A DNA stretch of 64,000 nt from Planctomycetota bacterium. GTDB lineage: Bacteria > Planctomycetota > J058 > JAJDCP01. The notes below the pieces were generated by a model. The model did no database searches. It saw nothing but the letters and a program-made list of their open reading frames with translations, and had not been told where the DNA came from. Location: the NCBI GenBank assembly GCA_029260765.1, contig JAJDCP010000192.1, positions 35,270-99,269 on the forward strand, written 5' to 3'. The position numbers and the translations under genes were made by a program. Shown here piece after piece: positions 1 to 8,821 of this stretch (its first letter is position 1; each line of letters starts with the position of its first letter).

Positions 1-2
1 CT

Positions 3-1334
3 TCGATCAGCTTGCTCGAGCTGCGTTGGGACGCGTACATGGTGCATGGCGATGCCCTGAGCAACTGCGGCAGTTACACCGAAGCACGGCAGGTCTACCT
101 CGCAGCGTTGGCCTTGCTCAGCGCCGAAGGCACGCTGCACGAAACCGAGAAACGTGCCCGACTGCTGGTCGAGCTGGGGGCGAATGCGGCGCTCTGCGGG
201 CTGGCCGACGCATCGCTGGAGCATCTGATCGAAGGCCTGGGGCTGCTGGAAGAGCTCGAGCGTGGCGAGGATCTCGAGCGTTGCCGCGCCGATGCCTACC
301 TGGGCCTGGCCCGCCTCAGCCCTGCCGAGTCCCGCCCTCTGCTCGAACAGGCCTTGCTCAGCTATCAACGCTGTCTGCAGATCGACCCACAGAACGTGCT
401 GACGCTCTCGAAGTGGGCACCCGTGGCCATCGGAGTGGCAGAATTCGAGCTGGCCGATGGCGCCCTCGATGCGGCCTCTGCGCGCTTCGTAGAGGTCTTT
501 GAGCGCCTGGGGAAGACATCGCTGGCCGAGAGCCTCAAGTACCTGCGCGTCAACGCGGCCCAGCACCACATGCACCTGGAAGCACAACGCGGCCGCTTCC
601 CCGACAATGACGACCTCTGGAACAGCGGGCTTCGTTGCGCCAGGGAACTGGCCGGCGATCCTGAAGGCCCGGCCTGGGCGCAGCGCGCGCTGTTCGACAT
701 CCTCGAGCCGATGGCCCGCATGCGTGAGAGCCGGGGCAGCTGGCACGAGGCTGAAGAGCTGCTGCGCGAGCGACGGCGCGTGGCAGTCCTGCTACGGGAG
801 CAGCAGGCTGCCGACGCAGGACTGGTCTGGTGGGCCAACGATGCACTCATCCGGTTGTCTTGCCTGCGAGGAGACTTCGACACGGCCCGGGAGCTGTGCA
901 CAGAGAACCTGGAATCCGGAATCTCACCAGCCTGGGACCGAAAGACGCTCGCCTTGATCCGAGGCCTTGCCGGAGACACCGATGGTTGCGCGGCAGACTT
1001 GCAGAGTCTGGCCGCTGCCGATGACGACGCGGCCTCCTGGCTGGCCGCTTTCTCCGGAGACACGGGCGCGCTTGCCGAGAGTGACGCTTCCCTCGCGGGC
1101 CTGCTCGACGGCACGCTCGCTCCCGCCTCGTTGTTGGCCGAACAGCCCGAAGACGAAGATGTCTACTGGTTCAGGCGCGCCCACGTATTGGTCGGGATCG
1201 TCTATGAACGCCAGGGGGCGCGCGACGAGGCGCGCACCCACTATGAACGCTGCCGCGCGCTCGGGGGCCCCTGGGACGTCGATCTTCCGATGCGCTGGGC
1301 GCTGACGCGCCTGCGGCAGTGGGGGGAAGACTGA
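3..1334 (+). CDS. TPR-rich protein, 5' end outside window
   Basis: The reading frame is open to the left edge, so this is the C-terminal part (about 440 residues seen) of a longer protein. It is made of amphipathic helical repeats rich in Ala, Leu and Glu with TPR-like spacing, for example GSYTEARQVYLAAL near the start and RDEARTHYERCRALGG near the end. No catalytic motif is visible. In this genome such tails are commonly attached to Ser/Thr kinases (compare the gene at 5857-8646), so it may be the sensor half of a kinase whose catalytic domain lies upstream; that is inference. The frame ends with TGA and is followed by 173 bases without a gene. The first ATG/TTG inside the window need not be the real start. 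Confidence 0.75.
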   Translation, partial: SISLLELRWDAYMVHGDALSNCGSYTEARQVYLAALALLSAEGTLHETEKRARLLVELGANAALCGLADASLEHLIEGLGLLEELERGEDLERCRADAYLGLARLSPAESRPLLEQALLSYQRCLQIDPQNVLTLSKWAPVAIGVAEFELADGALDAASARFVEVFERLGKTSLAESLKYLRVNAAQHHMHLEAQRGRFPDNDDLWNSGLRCARELAGDPEGPAWAQRALFDILEPMARMRESRGSWHEAEELLRERRRVAVLLREQQAADAGLVWWANDALIRLSCLRGDFDTARELCTENLESGISPAWDRKTLALIRGLAGDTDGCAADLQSLAAADDDAASWLAAFSGDTGALAESDASLAGLLDGTLAPASLLAEQPEDEDVYWFRRAHVLVGIVYERQGARDEARTHYERCRALGGPWDVDLPMRWALTRLRQWGED

Positions 1335-1507
1335 GGGAGGCGGGCCCCGCGGTCCTCAGCCGCTTGCATGATGCCGAGGGGCGGGTCTGGGGAACGGATC
1401 CGGAGTGGATCCAATGAAGCGGAGCGGGGCCGCGCTGCGAGGATGAAAGATCTCGGCTGGCGACGTGTTCTTGCTGTTGTTGGCAGCCAGGCACCTCCGA
1501 GGAAACT

Positions 1508-2530
1508 ATGCACGCGCTGAACCGAAATCAGGTCGAAGAGCTGCTGCGCGGGGTCGAGAACGCCGTCGCCGCGGACCCCGAGGGCAGCTTCCAGTTTGAC
1601 AGCCAGGGCTTCGCACGCCTGACGGTCGGAGACCGTTCGTGGGCGGCAGGCCGCTTCGAGACACCGTCGATCGCAGAGCTACGGCAGCGGGCAGCGGCGC
1701 TGCCTGCCGGGGGGGCCATCCGCCTGTCCGTGCTGCAGGGCTGCAGTCCTGAGGCCGACATCGGCGCTCTGCAGGCTCGCAGCGAGCCGGCCAGTTTGTT
1801 CCAGGTCGCCTCCCAATTCAACACTCTCGAGGCTCCCAGCCCCCGCATCGTGAACGTGCGCGAGTACGTCTCCGACCCCACCCAGGGGCCGCGGGCTTCG
1901 GTCAGCGCATTTCCTGGCACCTTCCTGCGCCACTACCAGGCGCCGTCGAAGCACGGCCGCTTCGTACAGCGCCGCGGGGCCTGTCTGAACCTGCTGGCGG
2001 AGGCGCTGACCGGAACTGGCGCGGAGGTGCGCGACGGCTATCTGAGCTCGGATTCGATCGCCGACGCCTCAAGGCTGGCGGGACAACTCGAAGAGCGCTT
2101 CGAGTCGATCCGGATCGGTCTGCACGAGGGTGTCGAGGTGGCGCTGGGCGGCAACTGGGGCGGGCCGGTTCCCACTCCCCCAGCGAGGATCGCACAGGTC
2201 TTCACCTCGACGCTGGCCCTGGGCGGTTACAGCTCGGGGGTTGCCCCACTGCGCGCGGCCTGCCGGCCTCTGTTGCGGGCCGCGTACCTCGGCGCGCTGC
2301 TTTCCGCGTGTTGCCTGCGGCAGAAGACTGTCGTATTGACCATGATCGGCGGCGGAGTGTTCGGGAACCCTGCCGAGGAGATCAGCCGCGCCATCCTGTG
2401 GGCGCTGGCCGAGGCGGACGCGTCGGCACCGGCGGGGATGCAGGTGTTCGTGAATCTGTGGTCGGCGCGCCTGGATGCCGCGTTGGAAGGAGAGGCGCGG
2501 CGGCGTGGGGGTGAGGTCACGAGGCTGTGA
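1508..2530 (+). CDS. conserved protein with macrodomain-like C-terminal half
   Basis: A 340-residue soluble protein of unknown function starting at an ATG behind a GAGGAAACT leader. The central part has the string SLFQVASQFNTLE, then DPTQGPRASVSAFPGT and a conserved-looking RRGACLNLLAEAL. The C-terminal part reads LTMIGGGVFGNPAEEI, which resembles the glycine-rich ADP-ribose-binding loop of macrodomains (a G-x-G-V-x-G/N type loop followed by a helix). Family knowledge suggests ADP-ribose or related nucleotide binding, but the match is only motif-level. There is no signal peptide or membrane segment. It stands alone, converging on the kinase gene at 2562 with only 31 bases between stops. Real gene: high confidence; function: low. 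Confidence 0.7.
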   Translation: MHALNRNQVEELLRGVENAVAADPEGSFQFDSQGFARLTVGDRSWAAGRFETPSIAELRQRAAALPAGGAIRLSVLQGCSPEADIGALQARSEPASLFQVASQFNTLEAPSPRIVNVREYVSDPTQGPRASVSAFPGTFLRHYQAPSKHGRFVQRRGACLNLLAEALTGTGAEVRDGYLSSDSIADASRLAGQLEERFESIRIGLHEGVEVALGGNWGGPVPTPPARIAQVFTSTLALGGYSSGVAPLRAACRPLLRAAYLGALLSACCLRQKTVVLTMIGGGVFGNPAEEISRAILWALAEADASAPAGMQVFVNLWSARLDAALEGEARRRGGEVTRL

Positions 2531-2561
2531 TCGAGGCTGGCAGCATCCCTCCCGCCCCCGC

Positions 2562-3605
2562 TCACCCCAAGAACACGCTCCCCACGACCAGCAGCAGAGT
2601 GGCTGCCACAAAGAACAGCAGCAAGGCCGGCGGTCCAAAAGTATCGCAGGCCACAGCGATACGCTGACGCGTCGTCAACCTGCGCCCTGGGCGTAGCTGT
2701 GCGAGCACGCGCGGAGCCGGACGCTCTGGCTCCGGCGGGGCCGTGGGCGCCGGCTTCGAAGCTGCCGGTGCCTCGGCGGCGGCGACCGTCCGCAGGTCGA
2801 TCCCCTGGTTGCGGCGGATCTCGTGCAGCCAGCTGCGGACCGCCTCGACCGAGGCAGGCCTGCGGGCCGGGCGATCCTCAACGAGCTTGAAGACCAGGGC
2901 ATCCCAGCTCTTCGCCACGTCCGCGCGCTGCCCAGCGATCGAGCGGATGGTGCGCGGACGGTTGCCGGTCAGCATGAAATACAGCAGCTTGCCGAAGGCG
3001 TACAGGTCCGTCCGCGCTCCGATCTGCCCGCGCAGCGCCGGATCTTCCTGCTCTGGAGCGAAGTACAGAGGGGTTCCGACCACGCCGAGCACGGTGCGCA
3101 ACGACAGGCTGTGGGCCAGCTCGGGGGTCAGGTCCACGCCCAGCCCGAAGTCGGCCACCTTGGCCCGTCCCGCGGCGTCGAACAACACGTTCTGCGGCTT
3201 CAGATCACGATGCACGATGCCCCGCTTGTGCGCCTCGGCGAGGGCGTTGCAGATGGCCAGGGCGATACGCAACACCTCGACCTGGGGCAACCCCGAAGAA
3301 TGGCGCTGCATCCTGTCCGCAAGGCTCTCTCCCAGCAGCTCGAGGACGAGGTAGGGCGGTTGGGCGGCAGCATCCAGCGAGCGCACCGAGACGATGTTGG
3401 GGTGGCGCAAGTCGCCCAGAAGACGCGCCTCGCGCACCAGGCGCACGCCAGTCGAGGCCGCCGCGACCTTGATGGCGACGTCCGCCCCGCCGTTGAGCTG
3501 GCTGGCGCGGTACACGACCCCCTGCCCCCCTCGGCCCAATACGGTCTCGAGGCGGTAGTCGGCGACAATCTTGCCGAGCGGCAAGGGCAGAGATGGGGTC
3601 GTCAC
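2562..3605 (-). CDS. Ser/Thr protein kinase with single C-terminal membrane anchor
   Basis: A 347-residue Hanks-type kinase. The glycine loop GRGGQGVVY (residues 24-32), the ATP-binding Lys46 in VAIKVA, the catalytic loop HRDLKPQN and a DFG motif are all canonical, and GTPLYFAPEQ follows as the activation-segment end. After the kinase domain (about residues 15-270) comes a Pro/Ala-rich linker and one hydrophobic segment near residues 322-345 that ends the protein, so the catalytic domain should face the cytoplasm with almost no outside part. That is shorter than usual bacterial STPKs, which carry a sensor domain after the membrane segment. It is transcribed alone, with 520 bases of apparently non-coding DNA upstream. 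Confidence 0.93.
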   Translation of the reverse strand: MTTPSLPLPLGKIVADYRLETVLGRGGQGVVYRASQLNGGADVAIKVAAASTGVRLVREARLLGDLRHPNIVSVRSLDAAAQPPYLVLELLGESLADRMQRHSSGLPQVEVLRIALAICNALAEAHKRGIVHRDLKPQNVLFDAAGRAKVADFGLGVDLTPELAHSLSLRTVLGVVGTPLYFAPEQEDPALRGQIGARTDLYAFGKLLYFMLTGNRPRTIRSIAGQRADVAKSWDALVFKLVEDRPARRPASVEAVRSWLHEIRRNQGIDLRTVAAAEAPAASKPAPTAPPEPERPAPRVLAQLRPGRRLTTRQRIAVACDTFGPPALLLFFVAATLLLVVGSVFLG

Positions 3606-4125
3606 GGTTGTGTCTCCTGGCTGTGAGGGATGTCTCGCCCCCCTCAGAGCAAGGAACGTGCCGTCCGGCGTCGCCTGGAGGAGCGCCTGGCGCGACCGTC
3701 ATCCAGGTCTGGAGCGCCTGGGGCTTGGTGTGGGGCGCCAAGCGGTGGAGCGGTCGTGTGCTCGGACGTTGAGCTACGGCGCGGCCGAGCCGGCGTTGCG
3801 CCCCATCGGGGTAACCATCGAGGCCCAGCGGCGATGGGGCGCCAGAGCTCCTGACATGGGCAGCTCTGCGCGGTCTCGTGTGTCGGTGGGAGGCAGACCA
3901 ACCGAGGGTCTCGGTAGCCGTCTTCTCGCGCTGCGTAAAGTTGTCGGACGGGTCCGGCGATGGGAACGGGCAGGCCGCCGCGTAGGTCTCGGACCAGTCA
4001 AGCCAACGAGAACCGAACATTTGTTGGCTTCTGAGGGTCGGCGGGCACAACCCTGTCGAATCTCTCTGAGCGTCTCGGCGGAGAAGGGAGAGCTATGAGG
4101 AACCCAGGAACCCAGGAATCGCCTT
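3606..4125. other. intergenic region without a supported gene
   Basis: About 520 bases between the kinase start (3605) and the decayed GxxExxY gene. Several open frames cross it on both strands but none has a recognisable motif or a convincing ribosome site, and they look like high-GC chance frames. The kinase promoter must lie in its left part. The right end carries a short direct repeat, AGGAACCC twice in tandem, around 4098-4114. Confidence 0.5.
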
Positions 4126-4395
4126 TTGTTGGTCCATGAAGACCTCACGCACCAGATCATCGGGGCCGACATTCAGGTTCACAGCTCGCTGGGACCCGGT
4201 TCCCTCGGGTCGGTCTACGAGCATGCTCTTGCGATCGAGCTCGCCAAACGAGCCGTACACTTCGAGCGCCAGCTCGAGATCCTGGTGCTCTACGACGGCC
4301 GGGAGGTCGGCCGTGACTGCGTACGCTTGTCGCTGATCTTGGGGTTGAGCTCAAGGCGGTCCAGGAGATCGACGCCTGCGGCAGAGCGTGACGCC
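4126..4395 (+). pseudogene. GxxExxY-family protein, frameshifted and truncated
   Basis: The start reads LVHEDLTHQIIGADIQVHSS followed by LGPGSLGSVYEHALAIEL and ERQLEILVLYDGREVG. This is the N-terminal half of the GxxExxY family (PF13366 type, about 120-130 residues), whose members normally begin HEDLTxxIIGAAIEVHRxLGPG. The family-defining continuation VELKAVQEID is present but in another reading frame (about 4343-4372), so one or more bases have been gained or lost around 4325-4345, and that frame stops soon after (GRA then TGA near 4390). The gene is therefore broken twice. The biochemical function of the family is not settled. It lies directly upstream of a transposase remnant, in a decayed zone. 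Confidence 0.75.
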
Positions 4396-4720
4396 CCCCG
4401 AGTATCGGCTTCCCGAAGAGCTTCAACAGACCGAGAAGCTCCGCGAGAGGATCAAGGGTGCGCTTGACCGTCTGGAGGCGGAGAAGAGAGAGGGAATCAA
4501 CCCCTCGGAGCCAGACGCGCGGCTGACCAAGAAGTACGACAAGTCCGATCTCGGCTACAACGCCCAGGCTGACCGGATAGGGCGGTGTGATCGTCGCAGC
4601 GGAGATCGTGGACAACGCTGGCGACATGGGCTCACTGGTCGACCTACTTGACGAGGTTGGAGGCGGTCGCAACGGATAGTGGCCGCCGATAACGATCCAG
4701 GCCAATTGCTTCGAGCCGAT
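4388..4720 (+). pseudogene. transposase fragment, IS1182/IS4-like, frameshifted
   Basis: Frame one from 4388 gives LQQTEKLRERIKGALDRLEA and then INPSEPDARLTKKYDKSDLG followed by YNAQ. The pattern INPxDPDARLMKxxxGxxxGYNAQ is typical of the middle of DDE transposases of the IS1182 group. The expected continuation is found in a second frame from about 4572: GVIVAAEIVDNAGDMGSLVD LLDEV, ending at TAG 4677-4679. A frameshift near 4563-4576 separates the two pieces; both the N-terminal DNA-binding part and the C-terminal part with the last acidic residue are missing. No terminal inverted repeats were found. It is dead and only marks past insertion. Confidence 0.7.
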
Positions 4721-5115
4721 GTCGGGCGCTCAGGACCCGGGCCTCCTGAAGTCCATGCGTCGGTCGTTGAGCTTGGGCACAGAAAGCCGGCGTTCGAACC
4801 GCAGCGCACTGCGCCTGTTGGAGGCGTTGTTCCCACTAGAGGGCCAGATTGCCGTGAAGCGCAACGCCATCAGGGCGCTCACTCCCACTCACTTCGCCGT
4901 ACCTTCATACTTGACGGCTGTCAGTCGGTGGCACGGGTTGATCCGTAACGTTGCGAAGCCGAAGCTGGATTTCGACCGCTTCGTTGTTCCAGGAAGATCG
5001 GCCTGAATCTCTCCTGCATTCCTCAGCGGTTCAACGACTATCTCATGTTGAACGGACCGGTCTTGAACTGATGCTGAGCTCAATCAAATCCCCCGGCCTC
5101 CCGTTCGACATTAGT
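4721..5115. other. intergenic remnant region, no supported gene
   Basis: About 400 bases downstream of the transposase fragment. One + strand frame (4719-5006, about 95 codons, containing LLEALFPLEGQIAVKRNAIR) is open and not obviously random, but I recognise no family and it has no clear ribosome site; it may be another decayed piece. Base composition drops toward AT here compared with the rest of the window. Confidence 0.4.
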
Positions 5116-5838
5116 TCAAGCTCGCAGGAGGATTCGAATCTCCTCAAGCTGAGGATGCTTGCTCAGCCACCAGAGCCCCTCACCAAGGAAGAACCAAGGG
5201 GTCTCGGGCTTGTTGGGTCGGGTGTCGAAGCGATTGAGATCGTAGTTCTTCCCGATCGCTTCCAACATCTGCTTGTCCAGGCGCCCGATTGTTGCGAATC
5301 CAAAGAAATGGACCGATTCAAATGTGCAGACTTTGGGGGCCAGGAGATTGCGGCACATGAATGGTCGCCCCTTGTACACCGAACACTTACCGTCCTCGCC
5401 AAGCAAGACGCATGGCCTTGCCTCGCGGAAATACCTGCTAGAGATCTCCGGCCCGGTTGTCAAACCTTCACCCCGCCAAAGATCAAGTGTCAAGACCTCC
5501 GCCTGGAGCTTTGAAAGGAAGCCGGCCTTGGAGAAACGAGACTCATACCTGAAGTACAATTCCGCAATCTCAACAAGGTGCAGAACCAGTGGCTGGTGGC
5601 AGCAAACGCTACATCCGGCATAGCACGCAAGTTCTCGGTTCGCAAAATAGGACTTGGCCAACCTATCGAGTCGTGCCTCCATGACGGCGTGATACTTCTG
5701 CAGCGCGTTCCCAAGAGACATGGAACGCATGGATACCTCGAAGGAGGAAAAGGTCTTCCTGGCCCAAGCCTCATCTTTGCTCTCGCCGTGAGTTGGTTCC
5801 TCCGAATTCCCTTCATTCGCGCCTTGGGTCGAGGTCAT
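5116..5838 (-). CDS. YkgJ-type cysteine-cluster protein
   Basis: A 240-residue protein with eight cysteines in two groups: ACYAGCSVCCHQP (Cys72, 76, 79, 80) and then Cys143, the pair CSVYKGRPFMC (Cys152, Cys162) and Cys171. The pattern CxxxCxxCCxxP followed by CxxYxxRPxxCR is that of the YkgJ/UPF0153 family, thought to bind zinc or an iron-sulfur centre; the reaction is unknown. The N-terminal 30 residues are charged and look disordered. There is no signal peptide. The coding sequence is clearly more AT-rich than most genes in the window and has a different codon choice, which together with the neighbouring decayed genes suggests acquisition from elsewhere. It sits 18 bases downstream of the kinase at 5857 on the same strand, so the two may be cotranscribed. 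Confidence 0.85.
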   Translation of the reverse strand: MTSTQGANEGNSEEPTHGESKDEAWARKTFSSFEVSMRSMSLGNALQKYHAVMEARLDRLAKSYFANRELACYAGCSVCCHQPLVLHLVEIAELYFRYESRFSKAGFLSKLQAEVLTLDLWRGEGLTTGPEISSRYFREARPCVLLGEDGKCSVYKGRPFMCRNLLAPKVCTFESVHFFGFATIGRLDKQMLEAIGKNYDLNRFDTRPNKPETPWFFLGEGLWWLSKHPQLEEIRILLRA

Positions 5839-5856
5839 TGGAAGCCCCCTTGTTCG

Positions 5857-8646
5857 TCATTCGGCTTCCTGTTGGTCACCGATTCTCTGGATCGCGTCTT
5901 CGCATTTGCGCAAGTCTCGATGCAAGATAGGAAAACGGGACAAAACGTCCCGTGCATCTTGAAGGATCTCTGCCACCACATCAAATTTCCCACCCTGCTC
6001 GTATGCCTCAGCTAGGCCCATGAGCGCGGCTCCAAGCTGAGCGTGGTAATCCACGACTGCCTCGTCGGTCCGAACAAGACTCGCCGATACATCGATGGCC
6101 TCTTCGAAGCTTGCTGTGGCTTTGGCTTCCTGTCCTAGCTCGAGTTCGTAGTGGCCAATTTGAATCAGCCCATAGACTAGCTGAAGGAGAATCTGCTGAT
6201 TTCCAGGGCTGACCTTCAATTGCTTTCGGTATATGAAAATCGCCTCGAGCGTCAGATTTATCGCTTCATTCAGGTTGCCGGCCGAATATACAACGGTCGC
6301 AAGATCAGACAGTGCCAACCCGAAGCCATTGTTGAACTTGAAATTGAAAGGATCATCCACGACTAGTTGCTGTGCGATCTCCACAGACTCCTGACAAAGG
6401 CCCAGGGCAGCTTCGATATCTCGTCGTCGTTGCAACAGCCTTCCGGAAAGACGGAGATTCCAGCAGAGAGCAAGAAGTAGATTCCAGTCATTCTCATAAA
6501 TCTCGCAGAAGTCCCTCAAAAGGTCTATGTTCAACCCATAGTACGTTGCAGCGTCTTCATCACCTCCCGCGTCGATGAGTAGTCCCGCGATGTTCATTCT
6601 TGCTGTAGCCAGGTGCACGGCGGCATTGTAGTTTTCAGGATCGTTTCGAAGGACGCTGAGTGCTCTGTCGATCGTCTTCTCGGAGATGTCCCTGGACTCC
6701 TCAGCTCTCCCCAGCGTCGCCAAAGCATGGGACAGCTTCTCGCGGCAACGGAACATCAGGTCTTCAATCTCAGTTCTCGGCCAGTTTTCGGTGCCTGCGG
6801 AAATCACCTCCCGAAAGATTCGCAGAGACTCTTCGTATTCCGCAACTGAACGCAGATGCTCACCCTGAAAATAGACGAGCAGGTCTCCGTAGTACATGTG
6901 TGCGATGCCTTTGACCGCTGATGATCGCTCGTCATCGACAGATCGTAGGCTCTCCCAGCCCTGTAGCACGAGATCAAGAAATTCATGGGCAAGGATGCGA
7001 GACCTCTCATCCGCAACATCCGTCAACAGCCGCTCCTGGATCTTGACGTAGATGTCCGCGAGCAGCCCATGGGCGATCTTTCCGCGCTCTTCGGCCACCT
7101 CGTTCTGCTCGATCAGCTGCTCGTTGATCTCGCGCAAGGCGAGATAGGCCGAGTCGAGCTCGGTGTTCTTCCTCAGAAGCTCCTGGTTCTTGGACTCACC
7201 GATAACCATCCCCAAGGAGAGGCCGATCAGGGCAACCAGGACACTGGCGATGGTGGCCACGGCCAGGATCTTGCGGAGCTTCCGGTCGCGGTCTTGTTTG
7301 CGCTGGGCCTCCTGTGCCTGCTCGCGGAGCTGCCGCGAGCCGGCAATCAGGTCGGGCTGTTCCCTGAGCGTCTCGGCGCTTCCCTGCAGCATGCCCAGCT
7401 GGGTCTGGGTCACGCCCAGGTCCCCTCGCCTCAGTGCGAGACCCGCGTAGGCTTGACGGGCCTGCACCAGCCCGATCTCCGCCTGCTGGTTTCCTGGCCA
7501 CAGGCGCAGCGCTTCGGTGAAGCCGGCGATCGCCTGGGCAAAGCCATCGTAGTCGCTCGGCTGCGCCTCTTCCGCCCGCTCAGCTGCCGCCACACACGCA
7601 TCGAGGCGTGTGCGCGCAGCATCGCTCACTGCGAGGCTCTCTTTGTGTTGCAGATGATCACGCAGCGCTTGTTGGAACTCTGCCACAGACGGAAACCGCA
7701 GCTCCGGTTCCAACGCGAGCGCCCTCGTACAGATCGCCCGCAGCTCCGGGTTGACGGTCTCCGGCAGGCTCGGGACCTCGCCCTGCGCGGCCCGGGCGAC
7801 GACATCCCAGAATTTGTCTCCTGGGTGCGGGGGGGTCCGGCAGATGGCTTCGTACAACAGGGCGCCGAGCAGATAGGTGTCGGTGGTCGGCCCGATGGCG
7901 CTCCACCGGCCTTCGGCCAGCTCGGGCGGGCAATAGGCAGGGGTCCCGCAGGGGCCCGTGATGTCGGAGATGTGGCGGACTTTTGGGGGGCGCTTGGCGT
8001 GGTCGGCGAAGGAGACAGCCAGCCCCCAGTCCATCAGCAGCACCTCGCCGAAGCTGCCAACCATGACGTTCGACGGCTTCAGGTCGTTGTGCACGATCTC
8101 TCGGCTGTGGGCGAAGGCGACGGCATTGCAAACCTGCAGGAGGATCTCGAGGTGGCGCTCGAGATCTTTGGGGCGCTCCCACAGAAGCTCACGCCAGCTG
8201 CGGCCCCCGACCAGCTTCATGGCGAGGAAGAGATCGCCCTGAGGCGTCTCATTCAGGTCGTAGATCGGTACGATGTTCGGATGGTCGAGCAGCCCCGCCG
8301 TATGGGCTTCGGCCTCGAACAGGGCGCGCTCTACATCGCGCTGGTCTTTGCGCTTGGGGTGCAGTTTCTTGACGGCAACCCGGCGCCCCAGCGAGCGCTG
8401 CCGGGCCTTGTAGACGATCCCCATGCCGCCCTGCCCGATCTTCTCGAGCAGCTGGAAGGTGTCGTCCCCCGATTGCGGGGCGTCGTCTGGATCGCGCAGG
8501 AGACCGGGGTCCTGGTACCATGACGATGGCTTGAAGCTGTCCAGGGTGCTCGGTGAGGGGCGTTGGGTGTCAAGGCTCGATGGAAACTGCATCGAGAAAT
8601 GCTCGTCGACGTTCTCCTGCCAGCGCTTGCGAAGCTCTTGGTCCAT
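5857..8646 (-). CDS. Ser/Thr protein kinase, transmembrane, with C-terminal TPR region; altered HRD and DFG
   Basis: About 929 residues from the ATG at 8646 (an in-frame TTG at 8688 is an alternative; neither has a clear ribosome site). The kinase domain occupies about residues 65-335: glycine loop GQGGMGIVY, ATP-binding Lys in VAVKK, catalytic loop HNDLKPSN (Asn instead of the usual Arg of HRD) and DWG in place of DFG. Both changes are known in bacterial kinases and leave the catalytic Asp, Lys and metal-binding Asp. A membrane segment follows near residues 459-483 (KILAVATIASVLVALIGLSL). The remaining 440 residues are helical repeats of TPR type, for example RGDLGVTQTQLGML before the membrane and HYELELGQEAKATASFEEAI after it. 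The part after about residue 550 (below position 7000) is much more AT-rich than the kinase part. Confidence 0.92.
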   Translation of the reverse strand: MDQELRKRWQENVDEHFSMQFPSSLDTQRPSPSTLDSFKPSSWYQDPGLLRDPDDAPQSGDDTFQLLEKIGQGGMGIVYKARQRSLGRRVAVKKLHPKRKDQRDVERALFEAEAHTAGLLDHPNIVPIYDLNETPQGDLFLAMKLVGGRSWRELLWERPKDLERHLEILLQVCNAVAFAHSREIVHNDLKPSNVMVGSFGEVLLMDWGLAVSFADHAKRPPKVRHISDITGPCGTPAYCPPELAEGRWSAIGPTTDTYLLGALLYEAICRTPPHPGDKFWDVVARAAQGEVPSLPETVNPELRAICTRALALEPELRFPSVAEFQQALRDHLQHKESLAVSDAARTRLDACVAAAERAEEAQPSDYDGFAQAIAGFTEALRLWPGNQQAEIGLVQARQAYAGLALRRGDLGVTQTQLGMLQGSAETLREQPDLIAGSRQLREQAQEAQRKQDRDRKLRKILAVATIASVLVALIGLSLGMVIGESKNQELLRKNTELDSAYLALREINEQLIEQNEVAEERGKIAHGLLADIYVKIQERLLTDVADERSRILAHEFLDLVLQGWESLRSVDDERSSAVKGIAHMYYGDLLVYFQGEHLRSVAEYEESLRIFREVISAGTENWPRTEIEDLMFRCREKLSHALATLGRAEESRDISEKTIDRALSVLRNDPENYNAAVHLATARMNIAGLLIDAGGDEDAATYYGLNIDLLRDFCEIYENDWNLLLALCWNLRLSGRLLQRRRDIEAALGLCQESVEIAQQLVVDDPFNFKFNNGFGLALSDLATVVYSAGNLNEAINLTLEAIFIYRKQLKVSPGNQQILLQLVYGLIQIGHYELELGQEAKATASFEEAIDVSASLVRTDEAVVDYHAQLGAALMGLAEAYEQGGKFDVVAEILQDARDVLSRFPILHRDLRKCEDAIQRIGDQQEAE

Positions 8647-8821
8647 GGCGGGTGCTTGATTGCAGTGTGGATTCTGAGTGTACACCAAGAATTCGTCACA
8701 TTTCGTCCCACAGCGTCAGATTCCTGGTTCGACACGCTGTGGCTGCCCTCTTTTGGCTGAGTTTTTACTATCGGCAGCTCGCTGCCTTTGATGCGGATGC
8801 CACTGAGCCTCGGAGATCCCC

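Noticed and set aside
3571..4098. Possible 175-codon gene upstream of the GxxExxY remnant
   Set aside because: It starts inside the divergent kinase gene, its translation is Arg/Gly-rich without motif, and no ribosome site is visible.
5120..5160. Short sequence GGATTCGAATCTCC resembling a tRNA T-arm
   Set aside because: It lies inside the coding end of the YkgJ-type gene; there is no acceptor stem or anticodon arm around it.
6985..8523. Long + strand open frame (over 500 codons) antisense to the kinase gene
   Set aside because: It lies fully inside the kinase coding region, has no family motif and no ribosome site; in high-GC DNA, the antisense frame of a real gene is often open.
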